Below are positions 35,682-47,153 of a stretch of DNA of 64,000 nt, piece after piece. The stretch covers positions 2,046,001-2,110,000 of the forward strand of contig WWBZ02000082.1 in assembly GCA_011503125.2 (NCBI GenBank), given 5' to 3'. The translations under genes were made by a program, and so were the position numbers. Positions within the stretch are counted from its first letter, which is position 1, and each line of letters opens with the position of its first letter. The notes beneath the pieces are model-generated. The model searched no databases and was not told where the DNA came from. It saw only the letters and a list, made by a program, of their open reading frames with translations. The stretch comes from Botryosphaeria dothidea. Taxonomy: Eukaryota; Ascomycota; Dothideomycetes; Botryosphaeriales; Botryosphaeriaceae.

Positions 35682-37202
35682 TCAAACCAACCCACCACCA
35701 CAGCAAACAACCCCCCTCCTCCACTCCCCCGCCCCAACCCTCCTACCCGCATCCCTCACCAACCCCTTCCGCAACCACCCCTCCCAGTCCCACCTCTCCC
35801 CGATCTCCCTCTTCAGCCCCGCGAACCTCGCCCCGCGCGCCGACGCCTTCGCGAACCCCACCACATCCCCCATCTTCACCATCTCCCGCTTCCGGAACGC
35901 GTTGCCCGCCGCCAGGCTCTCGAACGGCGACTCGCCCAGCACCGCGCACACCAGCGCCACGCCCAGCGCGTACACGTCCGACGCCGTCGACGGCGTGGGC
36001 GGGGTCGGCGTCAGCAGCCGACACAGCTCGGGCGCCAGGAAGTCCCAGGTGCCGCCGGCGAGGTGGGGAGGCGGGGCGGTCGCGGTTGTTGTTGTTGTGT
36101 TGGTCGCGGTCGGAGAAAGCGGGGGCGACATGGGGCGGTTGGAGGAGGACGTCGACGTGGAGGAGGGGGGATGGAGGTGGCGGCGGATGGGGATGGCGGC
36201 CGAGAAGTCGGTGTAGAGGGGCTCGAAGTCGAGGACGTGGATGGTGTCGTCGCCATCGTCGGTGAGTAGTAAGGACGGACGCTCTAACGGCCCCTCATCG
36301 GCGAGCGAGGCGCGCAGGCGCTGCTGCAGCATCGCGTCGGCGACACCCGGCTTGGTCGGGCGCAGCAGGATGTTCGAGGGCTTGATGTCGGCGTGCACGA
36401 CACCGGCCCCTTCGTGTAGCCACTCCAGACCCGACAGCAGCTGCGCCGCCAGACGCGGGAAGAGCGAGGCGATGACGCGCGTGCGCCTGGGTTCCTGCAA
36501 CTGGCTCGATGCGAGGTCGCCGCGGATGAAGTCCTCGAGCGTCAGCGGCAGCGCGTGCATCAGCAGACCGCCCGTACGCGGGTCCAGTCCCAGAAAGGGG
36601 ACCATGTACGCTGTGGGCGACGTGTGGCTGAAGATGTGCGTGAGCATCCGCGCCTCAGAGCGGATCACGCTGAAGGCGGCCCGGTCCGCGGGCGCCTTTA
36701 TTGCCCAGATCTTGGAGCTGCTGGTTTCGGTGGCGCGGGTGATGTAGTTGCTGGATATGGTGTTGGCGGAGAATTGGGTGGTGTAAGAATCCGTGGACGA
36801 GACTGAGTTAGATTGGCCCCGACGCCGAACTGGAGTGGCCGGAGGTGTTTCTGATGATGATGCAGTGTTGGGCGTGGCCAGGTACACGGAGCTCCAGAGC
36901 CCCGTCCCGATGGGGGCTTCATGCATGATTGCGTATGGTGTAGAGTTCTCCCATACTCCGTCTGGCGAAGTGTATAGGAAGGTGGAGGGAGGGGACATGG
37001 TCTTGTTAGTAGGATAGGTCGGTTCATTGCTGCATCCCAGCAGGAGGGTATTTAAGGATTGCGATGGTATTGGATCGTTTTCAGGATTGCCGGCGGATGA
37101 TGCGGTGTGGTGGTTCCTGATTGGCAAGGCATCAAAGCGGGGACTGGTGGGCGTGGCCGGCGGAGTCATGGTGGAGTCGCCGCGACTATTGGAGAGCGCC
37201 AT
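35682..37202 (-). CDS. Protein-kinase-like protein with degenerate catalytic motifs
   Basis: A single exon of 506 residues. The first 75 residues are Ser/Pro/Thr-rich. The kinase fold then follows in order: glycine loop APIGTGLWSSVYLA, lysine block KIWAIKAPADRAAFSVIRSE, hinge and helix region LLSGLEWLHEGAGVVHADIK, PSNILLRPTK, a Ser/Thr/Pro-rich insertion, then LAGGTWDFLAPEL (APE) and SDVYALGVALVCAVLGESPF (the DxxxxG helix F). The catalytic loop reads HAD rather than HRD, and the DFG position reads DFS (YTDFSAAIP) after a 35-residue insertion. The VAIK lysine is kept. It may be a weak kinase or a pseudokinase. Long low-complexity insertions suggest fast evolution. No close family recognised. 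Confidence 0.8.
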   Translation of the reverse strand: MALSNSRGDSTMTPPATPTSPRFDALPIRNHHTASSAGNPENDPIPSQSLNTLLLGCSNEPTYPTNKTMSPPSTFLYTSPDGVWENSTPYAIMHEAPIGTGLWSSVYLATPNTASSSETPPATPVRRRGQSNSVSSTDSYTTQFSANTISSNYITRATETSSSKIWAIKAPADRAAFSVIRSEARMLTHIFSHTSPTAYMVPFLGLDPRTGGLLMHALPLTLEDFIRGDLASSQLQEPRRTRVIASLFPRLAAQLLSGLEWLHEGAGVVHADIKPSNILLRPTKPGVADAMLQQRLRASLADEGPLERPSLLLTDDGDDTIHVLDFEPLYTDFSAAIPIRRHLHPPSSTSTSSSNRPMSPPLSPTATNTTTTTATAPPPHLAGGTWDFLAPELCRLLTPTPPTPSTASDVYALGVALVCAVLGESPFESLAAGNAFRKREMVKMGDVVGFAKASARGARFAGLKREIGERWDWEGWLRKGLVRDAGRRVGAGEWRRGVVCCGGGLV

Positions 37203-39292
37203 TTTCGGTGGAGGCGAAGATCTCTAAGCAGGCGAAAGCAGGTTTGATATCAATTCTCCAGAGGGTAGGAATCAGTGGGGTGCCAAGTGGTAGGTAGTAC
37301 ACGGATAGGAAGAGCAGTTTGGAGCGCGGGATGTCACAGGTTTTGTGCTAGCATAAACAGTCCAGATCCATGTTGAGTCCGGTAGAATGAGTGCTCCAGG
37401 CGTGATGATGGTTAGAAGCAGGCGGTACTGGTGCCGCGTGAGGAAAAGCGCAGCGGACGGGCAGCGGGCGAGGCCACCGAAGCCTCCCTTTGCAGGAGGG
37501 TGGAATGCGGGTGTAGCCCTGCGCCAAAAGTTAGGTTGGGCTAAATTAAAAAATTTCAAGAGGGGAACGGAGCGCCAAATCGTCGGGGAAATAGAGACCA
37601 GAGCGACGAGCAGGACACCGGACGAACCTTTCTGCAGTTCCAGCGATCGATGCTTCACGATGTCGGGATTCCAGGCAGCTAAGCCCATTTGTCGGCAGTG
37701 GTGGTGGGATCCATAATGATGCAGTAGCGCAACGGCTTCGTCCCGGTGCTCCCACGTCAGTTGTCAGATGCCGGTCAAACCGGGGGCGCGCGCGAGGCTG
37801 ACAGGCAATGGCGCGGAGAAAAGAGGAAAGGCGACGATGGGAAAAGGATGGGGGAGGCGAGGCGTGTGCAGATAAACCGTGGCTGGCAGGCAGGCGGCTA
37901 TCTCTGCTATCAGCAAGGACAACCGCCCTTCGCTGCGCTACACTGACAAGAGAAATGAGGATGCCTCAACACGAAGATCCGATCGCGCGGGCTCGGACGC
38001 GCCCCAGAACCAACACGTGCGGCTTCTTCTCGCCGAAAAGCCTTTTCTTGCTGCTTATGCACACCAGCCCTTGCGCCGCGCCTTGCGCCAGCGACTGCCC
38101 AACGTGGGGTTCCTCATTGGCTGCCGCTGCCTCTGTCCTCTTGCTGATGCACGCTTTCAAACATGTCGCATCTCCTCTCATTCTTCCATCAGGCTCCCCG
38201 CGTCGCCCTGCCTGTCCGCAGAGCCACGTTGCAGCGTTCGTCGACGAGGAGAGAGTCCAGACGCCGTCCGAGTCGCGGAGATTTGCGCGCCTTCATGACG
38301 TCTATCACGACTTCTTGGCGCGCCCCGATGCGGGAACCCGTCATTTGACACGCCCTATCGTCGGCTTCTATCAACCAGCTGCCGATTGATGTGATTGGTA
38401 TGCTTGCCCGCCGCCCTGCGCCGCTGCAGCGCTTTGCCGTGCCTCAGCTCTCCACCTGGCGCCTCCGCACCCGCCGGCGCCCACGCCGCATGCAGGAACC
38501 GCTCTACATCACACCCGCCCTGCCCTTGCGTGAGCGCTGCATCCGATAACCTCGCTGATAAGGCTGCATCATAACTACTTCACCACTACCATTCCAAATC
38601 ATTGCCAATGCACGGTGAACGGGACAAGGCGCTGAATTATTCTTATTGTAATTGGACGATTTTGAGCCTGGCGATTTGCCTTTAACCAATACAAAGCGCC
38701 TGTTGAACCCCCGTGATAAGAAAGCCTCCCTAGCTGGTCGCCTCCCAAAGGAGGGCCGGAAGAATTCCCTAAGTACCCAAGAAAACTCGTGCCAGTGCCC
38801 GTTCGGGCAAGAGTAGTAGAAGATAGTCGAGAGAAAGTTATGTGTCGTAGTAGAGGGTATGCGCAAGGCCCATATGCATGCAGCAACGAGAATTGGAGCC
38901 TGGGTTGGGTATTCCAGGAGGTAGTAAAACGGAGAATGCAAACAGGTATTTTCCTGATAACGACGAGCAAGGAAATGGTTGAGGCAGTAGGCGCACGCAG
39001 CAGAAAAGGGGACAGAAAAAAGAAGAACACCGCCTAGATGCGTGGTGATATCGCATTTGTACAAATCAGGAAAAGCAGTCCATAAAAAAAAGAAACCTCC
39101 ACGCTTCAATTAATTATCGTCATCGATCATTCTTCTCGTCAGCTTGGTTTGGGAGTTGAAGCGCACAACCAGCCGCGTTCCTCGGGTTTCATGCCGAACG
39201 ATCGCATGCCGATTGATGCGACTTTCTGTGGACAAATGCTATCCAGATACTTCCCGCTTCTGGCTGTACGAGTCGATGATCTGATCTTCAGT
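37203..39292. other. 2.1-kb intergenic region
   Basis: Upstream of the kinase-like gene and downstream of the FLC channel gene. Frames such as 37808-38389 plus and 38504-39109 minus lack motifs and splice context. The stretch 38,500-39,130 probably holds the FLC 3' UTR. Nothing else recognised. Confidence 0.4.
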
Positions 39293-41646
39293 TCAATGGT
39301 CATAGCCTGCGCCTCTCTGCCAAGGGCTGGCGTTGTTCTGTGCCCTGAACCTGTCGCTTCCCATTGTGCCTGTGCGGCCATAGGCTCCGCTGTTGTTACT
39401 GCTCCGTGGTGACGAGTATGACGGTGGCGGGCCGGTCCTGTTGTCTCCACTAGCCGGGAACATCGGTACTGACGGATCCACAGGGCTGCGGGGAGCACCG
39501 TAGTAACCTGCTTCAGCACCCTTCGGCTGCGTGGCTGAGCCCGAGGAGAAGGACTCCTCATCGTCGTCGATGCCCGTGCGCTTGTAAGGTCCTCCCTTTC
39601 CATCACCGCGGGCAGTGGCTCCCAATGCGTCAAGTTCCGTCGTCAATTGCGTCTGAGACTTGATAAACGAGCCCCTGTCATCGCGCATTGGCTGGTAACG
39701 GGTATCGGGGTTCTTCGAGGTGAGCGCGAAATACGAGGACGCAAGGACCATGACCAGCAAAACGAGTGCGAACACGGCGTTGTAAACGAAAAATATCACA
39801 CCCATGACACCAGTAACAAGACCCTGAAATCTGTTAGTTTACGCAAAATGGGGAGTCCGAGATCGGAAGATCTTACCGGCTGGTTGAAAATGTCCGTGAA
39901 AACCAGGAGGAAGATGGAGCTAAGGAAGTTGATGGCCGAGATAGAGATGTTGAATGCGTTCGTCTTCTTATCCATATAAGGGCGCAGAATACTGACAGCA
40001 ATAAGCATACCGGCCTCGAGGAGGACCAATGCGATCGCCTGAGTAGTGCCGCTTCCCTGACCCAGAGCAATGAACATGCCCTTAACTAGAGTGAAAGACA
40101 GAACAGGGACAATGAAGTAGTAGGCCGTGGCCTTGAACTGGACATAGAGGAAACCCCACTTGTTCAGGGAAACCGGGTCCGAGTACAGGATGTAAGCCGG
40201 GTTCTTGTGCATCTGGATGGACCTCTGTGCAATGCGAATCACCTTCGACGACGCCCAACCGAGAATGCAAACCATCGTGACAATCGTGAAAATGGCCAGG
40301 ACGATTTCCGCAGCAGAATCCTTCATGGTAAGTTCCCAGAAGCAGAGTACAACCATCTGCGGGAAACCAATCAAGACCTATAATAGTTAGCTGCCATTCC
40401 GATGCCTGTAGCTTCCGTCGTCAAACTTACAATTCGGAACAAAATACCCTTCAGAACCGTCAACCATCCATTCCTGAACTCCTGGAACTTGTTGCCCCGC
40501 ATCCTTCCATTCTTGGCCAGAAGCTCGAGGACACCCTTGAAAACTGCCACTCCGAGGACCACGAGAATAACGAAGATGATAAAGAAAGAGTAACCAGTGA
40601 GGAAGATGTTGGTGAGCTCGATATTAGCGCGGAAACCAACTCTCTCAATGCCATGGATCGTGACCACGTTGGTTGTTTCAGCCTGAGTAACCTCGTTGTT
40701 ACTCCTGGCCTCGAGCGCACGCTTAGCGAACCTCTTGACCACTGCAAGAGAGCGCTTTTGCACATCGACTGAAGTCGTCGCCAGGCTGGAGAGAACAGTC
40801 GAGGGCGTTCCTCCGGTCGCACGCTGGTACCAAGTTGCCAACTCTTGCACAAATCCAATGTGAATAATTCCCATACTCCATTGGAAGTTCTGCGTCCACG
40901 ATGCGACAATAGGCGGAAGTTCCACAGCAGTCATGCCAATGTAGGCCTGGGCCTGGAAATAACCGAAGAGCGACAGCGCATTGGATGCGACATGGGCCGC
41001 GGTGTTGGAATGTCCAAGTCCGGAGGTGATGGCGGAGGCTGCAAGGCCAGAACCAGCAATGACTGCGGTAACCCATCCAACACCCTTCTGGTACACAGTC
41101 TTTCCGTTCGAAAGCTCGGCCTCAACGCAGGCCAGGGGAGTTCCGGTGTCAGTGTCGTTAATGTAGACCTGAACCTTACCGTCAAGATCGGGGACCGTGT
41201 AGGCGATGTCTACGCGTGTTAGTGAGGCCGCGCGGTCGGGGGCCGAGGCTCGGCGAAATTGCAAAATACTTACTGGGCACGTTCTTGATGGTATCCTCGT
41301 CAAACTGGAAGTTGGACTCGATGTTAATCTGACCGGTGTTCATGGGACAGAGACCCTTCAGGTCTGCGCTGGAACACGGATCCAGGGTCTGCTTCAAGGC
41401 GCGGAATCCATAGGCGAAGACTTCGAGGTCGGCGGTGACATTTCCAGAAATATCCGAAACTCCGACAATGTTGAAAGACAGAGTCTTGTTGTCCGGGGTG
41501 AAGACGACGTTGAAGAGGGTTGCCGAGAAACTGGAGTTTGACATGCACGGGTTGAGCGATTTGGATTCGATCATGCGCTCAGCGGCGGCGGTGGGCAGCA
41601 GCGCCGACAGCGCCGATAGCGCGCCGGCGAAGAATGAGGGTCGCAT
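39293..41646 (-). CDS. TRP-like ion channel / flavin carrier family protein (FLC, ML-like plus TRP domain)
   Basis: ER or plasma-membrane protein of the fungal FLC/Pkd2 family, linked to FAD import into the ER, calcium homeostasis and cell-wall integrity. Exons 41274-41646, 40431-41209, 39877-40377 and 39293-39823 give 727 residues. Residues 1-22 form a signal peptide (FFAGALSALSALLPTAAA). The ML-like lipid-binding domain has paired cysteines (SLNPCMSNSSF, LDPCSSADLKGLCPMNTG). The membrane domain follows from ELATWYQRATGG onward, with ITIHG-like VVTIHGIERVGFRANIELTN and helices through SSIFLLVFTDIFNQP and VMGVIFFVYNAVFALVLLVM. The C-terminal 150 residues are cytosolic, Pro/Ser/Gly-rich and disordered. 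Confidence 0.93.
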
Positions 41647-44293
41647 ATTGCGAAGGTCGAGTTGCGGGATCGAGCGGGTGTTCGGGGTGGAGTAGAGGCG
41701 GTGGTGGGCCGCCTCCTGGAGCAGGTACTCGGGAGAGTACTATCAAAGCGGACGCGCCAAACCAGCAGCAGTCGATCCGGGAGAGTGCGTGCGGGCGTGG
41801 ATGAGTTTGTTGATGGAGAGCGATGGTGAGTTGTTCGGTGGACAGGCGGGAGGCCGGGTGGTTGAACGAGCGGTGGCTGGGCCGCGAAGGCGGTTGGCAG
41901 GCTTGGGTGGAATGCGCGGAGCAGGTGTTGCTGCGACGATGACAAGGCCGACCGTCCAAAACCGGGAAGGAGAAAGGGCGGCAGGCAAGGCGGATGACGC
42001 TTTCGAGCGAGCGCTAGCGCGAGTAACGACCGTGGGAAGATGTTGACGGCGCAGGTGACGCTGCTCGCTCGCGGCGCTTGGGGGGAGGATGAAGAAGAGA
42101 AGAAAGCGAAGCACTGGGCAAAGGAAATTCCTTGTGGTGGTTAACGAGCGACGGGACTGGTGTGAGGTTGCGCGGCCTGGGACGCTCCTGAGGTGCGTCG
42201 GGCGGGAAGGTCTGGGGCTGAGCAGGCCGTGTCTGACACTCCGGGCAGCGGAAGAGTGAGGAATGCGCCAGCAACGTGTACGTCCAAGACAGTCAGGGGC
42301 GTGCTCTGGCGTGCTTTGCGAAAGTCGCGCTCTTTTCGTATTATTGTAATTTAATTCACGACACGCGGCGCTAGCGGCCTCTCACAGCGATCTTCTTGTG
42401 GGGTTTGGAGGATGCCCGCGACCCTTTTTCGACGCCGTCGCAGCCTGCCCGCGCGACCGTTACAGGAGTCTGGCCGCCGTCGAGCCCGCTGGCCCCAGGG
42501 CGTGCTCTTCCTTGCGCAAGAAATTGCCATCGTCGCTCGCGGCCAGCAGCGCGCAGCATAGCCACAGCCTTGCGCACCCTGTCCAGGCACGGGGCAGCCC
42601 CCGCCCGGTTCTCCACACCCAAATACCCAAAGTCGCATCCCCGGCCGGCGAGTAAGAGTACGAGCGTGCTGCCGTCTTGTCCCCTTCTTGTCCTTCTTGA
42701 CGCCGCTGCTTTTTCGCTGCGCACAACACCACGCGGGCTCGCGCTGCCCTCTCCAGCGCGCCCAGCGAGCGACAAGCGCTCGCCATGAGCGGCCCAGCGC
42801 CAAGGCCCCCATCCGTGCGTCATCGCGGTCGCCACGCCGATTGCGCTCTGCAGTTACGAGGCGCCCTGTAGCCATCATCCCAGCGGTACAATCACTTCTA
42901 AATTTGTAGTGCCCTGGCGAGCTTTTAGTCGGTCGACGCTGCATCTCAGCATCATTGGCCCCCCTCTCTCCGCTGTGCTTGATCCTCCCGCAGCGATCGC
43001 CCTGTGCCGGGGTCTTCATCCTCCGCCCGCTGCGAGACGCCTACCGATCCCGTTGTGCCCCTCATCACGATGCGCCCGGCTGCCTGCTGCGTCGGGCCCG
43101 CAGGCGTGACGACCGGGTCTGCTGATCGGCGAAATCTCTGGGCCTTCCCTTGTCTGATTGCGTACCACGCAAATCATGGCACAGCTGGTCGCTGTCTGAA
43201 AGATGAAAGGACGCACTCCATTTGCAGCTACGTTGAACTTGGCCCAGCACTGCCTGGCTTGGGTTCATCTTGTGCGCGACGCCTGACCACCCGTCCTCAT
43301 TGGCGCATCGCCGCGCGCCGCGCAGGCGCCATCGCGCACCCCCCGGCGCGCGCCCTGGCCAATCGTTCTGACAATTGTAAAAGTGGCTCCCGGAAGTTGG
43401 CCGCTTTCCCTGAGCGCTCGCTGCGCACAAGCGGCTAGCGCAAAAATGAAATGCTGATACAGAACGTGTATTATCATAGCACGTGAAAAATCGACGTCAA
43501 TGCGGCACCTGTGCAAGCGATCTCCTGCCGCTCGCTGTGCCTCATGTCCAGACGACAAGTGCGAGAAGACGTGTATACGATGGAATTCAGGCCAATATCT
43601 CATCTCGGATAACCCACAGCCGTCGCAAAAGTTGGATTCCACACCCGTTGCGTATCCGCCCTCCGCAACATTCTGGTCTGGATGGGGCTGACGTCTTCGG
43701 TACCTTCTGTTGCCGATCACAGAATGACAAGCATGCGAGACACATTATTACACCCCAAGCTTTGACAGCATCCTGAAACTCGAGCGCTCGATATACGTCT
43801 CAGTCACATGACGCTAAAGCCTCAGATCGGACCAAGTCATTGTAGATACGGATGTGACATAACTTGGGAGGCTTAATCTTGAGGTATCATGTCTATCCCG
43901 TCCAAAATGTTCTTTCATTGGGCATGGCGACAATTGGGTTCGGTTTTGATAGCTACCATGATCGATCACTATATCTATACTTCACCCGGAGTCTTGGACG
44001 AAGCTGTGCCTGCGACTGGGGCTAACAAGCTATCATACTTTATCGGAAAGGTTCACCACGTGGTTGGACACGTTGCACTGCCGAGTGACGCAAAGATTGA
44101 AGCCCTCGGAATTTTCCTGCCTGATAACGCCAAGCTAACTAATGGCCTCCAGTGTTTCTAGCTCTCATTGGTTGAAAGCTCATCTAGGAACCCACGACTC
44201 CGTACTCCGCTCGACTATGCAATTACCAGAAGCAGACCGTACCCACGCTCAGCCACTTTATTCGTGACTTCGCTCGTTGGCAAGTTGCGTCTC
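41647..44293. other. 2.6-kb intergenic region between FLC and HAS1
   Basis: The first kilobase is GC-rich and should contain the FLC promoter and leader. Many overlapping frames on both strands (42351-43019 minus, 42396-42788 plus, 43004-43438 plus) are rich in Arg/Ala/Cys and lack motifs. A 90-codon frame at 43889-44161 is listed separately. Confidence 0.4.
43889..44161 (+). CDS. Small hypothetical protein (90 aa), weak candidate
   Basis: A single open frame beginning MSIPSKMFFHWAWRQLGSVL with one possible membrane segment near the N-terminus and no recognisable family. Less Arg-rich than the neighbouring junk frames and not overlapped by a long opposite frame, which is the only reason to list it. 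It ends 130 bp before the HAS1 stop on the other strand and may lie within that gene's 3' UTR. No splice extension found. Confidence 0.2.
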   Translation: MSIPSKMFFHWAWRQLGSVLIATMIDHYIYTSPGVLDEAVPATGANKLSYFIGKVHHVVGHVALPSDAKIEALGIFLPDNAKLTNGLQCF

Positions 44294-46808
44294 TCACCGC
44301 TTGAACCTCTTCGCCTGCCTTGGCTGGCTGCCATACGCCCTTCTTCCTTCCTGCTTCTTGTCCTTCATGCTAGAACCGAGCTGAATATCCACCCGAGGCG
44401 GGGCCGTGAAACCAAAGCCACGGGCGAGCTTCTTCAAGTCCAGGTTCTCAACAGAATAGACGCTGCGAAGACTGTGGCTAGCATAGGCGTTCAAATAAGA
44501 CCTGTCCGTGTTCAGCAAGTTTGAATAATTGGAAAATAGTGGGTGGACTTGAAGGAGTTGCTTACCTGAACGCGTCCTTGGCAGATTTGTTGAGGTAGTA
44601 GTTGCTAGCGATCAGCTTCTCTAACTGGCTCTGTATGTTGAGAAGTTTCTTCTCTGGGAACTCAAATTCCACAATCGGTACTCTGGCCTCTTCCAGGATT
44701 TTCACGAAGCGCACTTCGGAAGGCTGCAGAACAAGCAGACAACGGCCTATTATGATTTTAGCAAAGCCACGACTGGGCAGATGAAAGGAATAATGTTCGT
44801 TCTTACCTGACTTCCCGGCCCTTCCCGTACGTCCAGCACGGTGGATGAAGCTGCGCGAATCATCAGGAGGGTCGAGCTGGATGACCCAATCAACAGCCGG
44901 GATATCGAGACCACGAGCTACTCATGTCAGCTAGCCTGAACACACAGAATATTTGATACAATTTCGCTTACCCGCGACATCTGTTGCGATCAGTACACCG
45001 TGCTGGCTATTTGAGAACTCGAAGAAAGTAGCCGTCCGCTTCTGTTGCTTCATCTTTCCAGAGAGACCCAGGACAGGAAGGTCGATGTAATTTAGCAAGC
45101 TGGTAAGATAGTCCACTGAATTGGCTGTCAGCATATGGGGATATAGATGGTTGAAGGTGTGTTTCGTTACCAGATGAACAAGAGCTAGTGAAGACGATAA
45201 TTTTCTTCTTCTGGTGTTTCTTCAGGAACGTAAATAGAAGACGGAATCGCAACTACACGAGGTCGTTAGCATAGCGTCACCAGCCAATTCCGCCACGGGA
45301 GAGCGCCTACGTCACTTTCACAGACTACATAGCCTAGCTCCAAGTTATCCGCTGTAGAGTGCTCCTTGTAGTGGTCCACTGAAATGAAAAGTGGTCCTGG
45401 CTTCAGCGAGATTCTCGCAAGGTCCTCAACCTTGGTCGTTTGCGTGGCGCTGAACAACGCTGTTCGCGAGCGGGGTCAGCGAAGAATCTAAAGGGTGGAA
45501 TTCTGTAGAGCCTGTCGAAACACTGGGGTCGATTTTACTCACCAGTCTGGCGTTGCTCTGGGTTGCCAAGAATCTAAACCCGTTAGCATGGACCATGAAT
45601 GCATAGATATGAACTAGGTAGACAAACCTTTACGATGGCCTTAAGTTCATCCTCGAAACCGACCTCAAGAATCCTGTCTGCCTCATCCAAGACGAGGGTG
45701 CGTAAATTCTTGAAAATAAAGCCAGGGGTGTTCTGCAGGTGGTCCAGAAGCCTGCCAGGAGTAGCTGGAACTCAGTCAGGATTTTGTTTTTAAGGCAAGA
45801 TGAAGGGTAACAGAAAAGCCGGCAGATGAAGATAAGTGAGGCCGTTATCATCTCACCACCAGCATTTCTACAAGTCCAGATTATTGCTTACCAATGAGAA
45901 GGTTGACGCCCTTCTCCAGCTTGGTTTGCTCGGCCTTGCGGTTCGCTCCTCCCATGACTATGCCGAAAGTCTGGGTGTGGAATTCGAGAAGTTCCATGGC
46001 CACCTGTTGGTAGGCAGTCATGTCAGCATTCTTTTTCTCCTATATTCAGAATAGGAATCCTGTATATAACCCACCTGGAAGATTTGCAGGGCTAGCTCGC
46101 GAGTAGGACTGATGATAATCGCGCCAGTGCCGTTCCGGGGCTTAAAGCGAAGGCTGTATAGCATCTCGACAACGGGAATAAGGAAAGCAAGAGTCTTGCC
46201 GGATCCAGTCTTGGCTTTTTCACAGCGATTCAAAATCAGCGAAGCCTTACGAAAAGAATGTCAATAGCATACCTGCACCGAGAACGTCGCGGCCAGCGAG
46301 GAGCGGCGGGATCGTCTTTTTCTGAACTGATTGAGCTGTCAGCCAGGAAACTTTCCCAGGTAAAATACAATCCAATAAGCGAACCTTCCGTCATATTGGT
46401 GAATCCCATTTTTTGGATCGCCTTCTGAGTCTTCTCCGATAATTGAAGCTGATCAAAAGTTTCGGGGTCTCCAGTAGTCGGAAGCGACACCCGCGAGTTC
46501 AAAGCATCCACGTCGAGCTCTGCGCCACCCTCAACGTCTGCTGCAGACTCATCCTCGCTATCGGCTTTGTCCTCGCTCTCGACCTCTTCATTGCTGTCGC
46601 TCATAACTTCGTCCTCTGCCTCTTCCTCTTCCTCTTCCTCGGGTTCGTGCTTCCGCTTTGTACTCTTGCCGGGCTTCCGGGCCTTTCCTGTCGTTGACTT
46701 GGAGGCGGAAGCGGTCTCGGTGACAGCTGCTACAGGATCCTCCTTATGGGACTTGCTCGCGGACTTGCGCTTGCGCTTTTTCGAATCGATCGCGGTGGCC
46801 GGCGCCAT
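44294..46808 (-). CDS. HAS1: ATP-dependent RNA helicase HAS1 (DEAD-box)
   Basis: Nucleolar helicase for 18S and 60S ribosome biogenesis. Twelve exons (46385-46808, 46273-46326, 46075-46214, 45892-46003, 45628-45764, 45543-45573, 45311-45459, 45171-45252, 44972-45115, 44807-44917, 44566-44746, 44294-44501) give 590 residues. A Lys/Glu-rich N-terminus precedes the core. Motif Q is [20 protein letters not shown], motif [10 protein letters not shown], Ia [10 protein letters not shown], Ib [10 protein letters not shown], motif [15 protein letters not shown] (DEAD), motif [38 protein letters not shown] and [15 protein letters not shown]. The C-terminal domain after motif VI contains [20 protein letters not shown] and ends in basic RQAKRFKR. 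Eleven introns in 2.5 kb is high. All junctions restore known HAS1 motifs. Confidence 0.97.
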
Positions 46809-47153
46809 GTCTGCAGCGAGTTTATGGCGTGTCTGCTGTGCAAAGTTCGGGCGGGCAGGCGGGCCAAGGTGTTCGAATGTCCGATGCTGTGACGGCTGCT
46901 ATGCGAAACTCGGATCCGCAAGCTTTTCAGAAACCGCGGTGCGCGCTGCGATTTTTCTGGCGCAGAGTTGCCGCGACGAAGCTACGGAAAAAAGTTGGGC
47001 TGGGGTCCAGAATCTGCCATGCGCACCGCCTTTGCGCCCGGAAGCGCTTGTCCCGAAGCGTGCTAGAAGCAGCAGGGTATCCCTGTACATTTCCGGCGGC
47101 GATGATCTAACGTCTCCGGCCTCATCCTCAATGTCACCTTCCAACTCTCTCGC
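46809..47153. promoter_or_regulatory. Bidirectional promoter, HAS1 and DUF1365 gene
   Basis: 345 bp between two divergent start codons must contain both promoters. No TATA box stands out. Confidence 0.5.
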
